From contig CAMLRV010000134.1 of the NCBI GenBank assembly GCA_946482495.1, positions 1-6,472 on the forward strand: DNA of 6,472 nucleotides. The letters run 5' to 3'. The notes beneath the pieces are model-generated. The model was not told where the DNA came from. It worked only from the letters and a program-made list of their open reading frames with translations, and did not search any database. This document shows, piece by piece, positions 4,807 through 6,472 of the stretch; positions within the stretch are counted from its first letter, which is position 1, and each line of letters starts with the position of its first letter. A program made the position numbers and the translations under genes. The DNA comes from an uncultured Flavobacteriia bacterium. Its GTDB lineage: Bacteria > Bacteroidota > Bacteroidia > Flavobacteriales > Flavobacteriaceae.

Positions 4807-6099
4807 ATGCAAAATTTAGAAAAAGGAAATAATAAATTATTAAACGCTTGGGCTTTTTACGATTGGGCAAATTCAGTTTATTCATTAGTAATAACTTCTT
4901 CTATTTTTCCATTATACTTTGGTTATTTATTTACCAAAGAAAACCCAAATATTATTCTTTTTGGAGAATCAATTAAAGCTACAGCCTTAATAAGTTTTGT
5001 AACCGCTTTTGCTTTTTTATCCGTTGCTATTTTATCACCAATTTTATCTGGAATTGCCGATTATTTAGGTAATAAAAAACGTTTTATGCAGTTTTTCTGC
5101 TATTTAGGAGCAATGTCATGCATTGGTTTATATTGGTTTACTAAAGAAAATGTAATTTTTGGAATTTGCTGTTTTTATTTTGGTTTGCTAGGTTTTTGGG
5201 GAAGTTTAGTTTATTATAATTCCTATTTAGCTGATATTGCATACACCGAACAGCATGATGGTTTAAGCGCTAAAGGTTTTTCATTAGGTTATGTTGGAAG
5301 TGTGCTTTTACTTATTATTTGTTTGGTTTTTATTTTAAGTAAAGAAGGAAAAGAGGCTTTAGATGCGATGCGACTTTCATTTGTGTTTACAGGAATTTGG
5401 TGGATACTTTTTAGTCAATACACTTTTTATTATTTACCAAAGGGAAATAAAAATAATAACTCAATTAATTTATCGATTTTCTTTAATGGATTTAAAGAAT
5501 TAAAAAAAGTGCAAGTTTTGTTTTTTAAAGATGAAGTTTTAAAGAAATTCTTATTTTCATTTTTTGTATATAGCATGGCGGTTCAAACTGTCATGTTGGT
5601 AGCTACTTATTTCGGAGAACAAGAAATAAATTGGGCAGATTCAGACGAGAAAACAAAAGGCTTAATTATTAGTATATTAGTTATTCAATTAGTAGCAATT
5701 GTTGGAGCTGTGCTTACTTCAAAATTAGCATCAGCGTTTGGAAACATCAAAACCCTAATTGTAATAAATAGCATTTGGATTTTTATTTGTATTGGAGCTT
5801 TTTTCGTTACAGAACCCATTCAATTTTATATTACTGCGGCTATTGTTGGCTTAGTTATGGGCGGAATTCAATCGCTTTCTCGATCTACATTTTCAAAATT
5901 AATTCCAGAAACTACTGACACTACTTCATTTTTCAGTTTTTATGATGTGGCAGAAAAAATTGGAATTGTAATTGGGATGTTAATTTATGGAAGCATTGAT
6001 CAAATTACAGGAAGTATGAGAAATTCCATTTTATTTTTAGTCATATTTTTTGCAGCTGGAGTTTTCTTATTGTTTAGAACACTAAAAATTCAAAAATAA
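4807..6099 (+). CDS. Major facilitator superfamily transporter, UMF1/Atg22-like
   Basis: This 430-residue inner-membrane protein has twelve hydrophobic segments, at about 22-43, 56-80, 92-112, 116-134, 158-177, 188-210, 247-269, 285-308, 314-334, 338-357, 382-400 and 407-426. The opening WAFYDWANSVYSLVITSSIF (15-34) is the signature of the UMF1 group related to yeast vacuolar Atg22. GIADYLGNKKRFM (82-94) is the MFS motif-A loop between helices 2 and 3. QSLSRSTFSKLIPE (355-368) and FFSFYDVAEKIG (375-386) are also typical of this group. A long basic cytoplasmic loop (about 211-246) separates the two six-helix halves. The substrate is unknown; amino acid or other small-molecule export has been proposed for relatives, but nothing here specifies it. 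The ATG at 4807 gives the normal family start. An upstream in-frame TTG at 4762 would place the first codons in the terminator hairpin and is rejected. Confidence 0.92.
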   Translation: MQNLEKGNNKLLNAWAFYDWANSVYSLVITSSIFPLYFGYLFTKENPNIILFGESIKATALISFVTAFAFLSVAILSPILSGIADYLGNKKRFMQFFCYLGAMSCIGLYWFTKENVIFGICCFYFGLLGFWGSLVYYNSYLADIAYTEQHDGLSAKGFSLGYVGSVLLLIICLVFILSKEGKEALDAMRLSFVFTGIWWILFSQYTFYYLPKGNKNNNSINLSIFFNGFKELKKVQVLFFKDEVLKKFLFSFFVYSMAVQTVMLVATYFGEQEINWADSDEKTKGLIISILVIQLVAIVGAVLTSKLASAFGNIKTLIVINSIWIFICIGAFFVTEPIQFYITAAIVGLVMGGIQSLSRSTFSKLIPETTDTTSFFSFYDVAEKIGIVIGMLIYGSIDQITGSMRNSILFLVIFFAAGVFLLFRTLKIQK

Positions 6100-6102
6100 T
6101 TT

Positions 6103-6110
6103 TATCTTTG
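6103..6110 (+). promoter_or_regulatory. Candidate -7 box for the terminal lipoprotein gene
   Basis: TATCTTTG is a full match to TAnnTTTG, 3 bases past the transporter stop codon and 21 bases before the ATG at 6132. The M48 lipoprotein gene has exactly the same distance. No TTG is visible at a normal -33 spacing. No terminator separates it from the transporter gene, so part of the expression may come from read-through. Confidence 0.6.
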
Positions 6111-6131
6111 AATAAACTAAATCATTTCAAA

Positions 6132-6472
6132 ATGAGAACATTAAAAACCTTACTTTCAATTTTTGTAGTTTTTTCATCACTAACTTTCGTTTCTTGTGAC
6201 AATGAACCTGTAGATTCAGAACTTTTAAGATCATCTAATGGTTCAACTGGTGGTGGTGGTTCAACTGGTACAAGTGTAGTTGGAACATATAAACTAACTG
6301 CATTTAACTCTTCGGTTCCTACGGATTTAAATAATGATGGAACAACTTCATCTAATCAGTTAAATGAAACTTCTTGTTTTAACAATTCAATGTTAACGTT
6401 AAACTCAAATAATACATTTTCTGCAGATTCAAAAGGTGTGGATATCGATTTAACAACAAATACTTTAGAATG
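6132..6472 (+). CDS. Secreted lipoprotein with lipocalin-like domain, 3' end cut by window
   Basis: The frame is open from ATG at 6132 to the window edge (113 codons plus two bases), so the C-terminus is missing. It opens with a lipoprotein signal peptide, MRTLKTLLSIFVVFSSLTF then VSC, with Cys22 as the lipidated residue. A low-complexity linker of Ser, Gly and Thr follows (about 34-48, with four Gly in a row). A beta-rich domain then begins VVGTYKLTAF (49-58), typical of lipocalin-like proteins of Bacteroidota (the DUF5004/DUF4923-like group). PTDLNNDGTTSSNQLNE (63-79) and CFNNSMLTLNSNNTFSAD (82-99) fit that group. The function is unknown. Acidic residues right after the cysteine (DNE) may favour outer-membrane surface export, as in other Bacteroidota, but this is inference. 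Its own TAnnTTTG box lies 21 bases upstream of the start. Confidence 0.85.
   Translation, partial: MRTLKTLLSIFVVFSSLTFVSCDNEPVDSELLRSSNGSTGGGGSTGTSVVGTYKLTAFNSSVPTDLNNDGTTSSNQLNETSCFNNSMLTLNSNNTFSADSKGVDIDLTTNTLE

Overview
The window looks like chromosomal DNA from a member of Flavobacteriaceae (Bacteroidota), probably Flavobacterium or a close relative. The DNA is AT-rich with short intergenic gaps, and start codons are preceded by A-rich leaders without Shine-Dalgarno sites. Several genes follow a TAnnTTTG box, the -7 element of the primary sigma factor in this phylum. The protein families also fit: a split transketolase, an Atg22/UMF1-type transporter, an M48 lipoprotein peptidase and a small lipocalin-like lipoprotein. 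No phage, IS, CRISPR, tRNA or rRNA sequence was seen.

Layout. Bases 1-84 hold no gene. They carry a hairpin-type dispersed repeat and a short CTTTTTA tandem. A bestrophin-family channel gene follows (85-948, +), and a second hairpin of the same type sits directly after its stop codon. A strong bidirectional terminator (979-1019) closes this gene and the leftward unit that converges on it. That unit, read right to left, is an alpha/beta hydrolase (3830-2967, -), the transketolase N-terminal subunit (2910-2062, -) and the transketolase C-terminal subunit (1987-1034, -). A divergent promoter region (about 3831-3928) separates it from a rightward series: an M48 metallopeptidase lipoprotein (3929-4741), a 12-TM major facilitator transporter (4807-6099), and the start of a secreted lipoprotein (from 6132) that is cut by the window edge.

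How the genes relate. The two transketolase polypeptides together supply the thiamine diphosphate (ThDP) and pyrimidine-binding halves of one enzyme of the non-oxidative pentose phosphate pathway. The other genes look like independent housekeeping or envelope functions: an ion channel, a hydrolase, envelope proteolysis, an exporter or permease, and a lipoprotein. Each of the last three has its own candidate promoter. Nothing indicates a dedicated new system. The most interesting points are regulatory and structural: a promoter whose predicted start lies inside the upstream gene's terminator stem, paired hairpin repeats flanking the bestrophin gene, and two coding starts that should be moved inward because the longer versions overlap a promoter or terminator.
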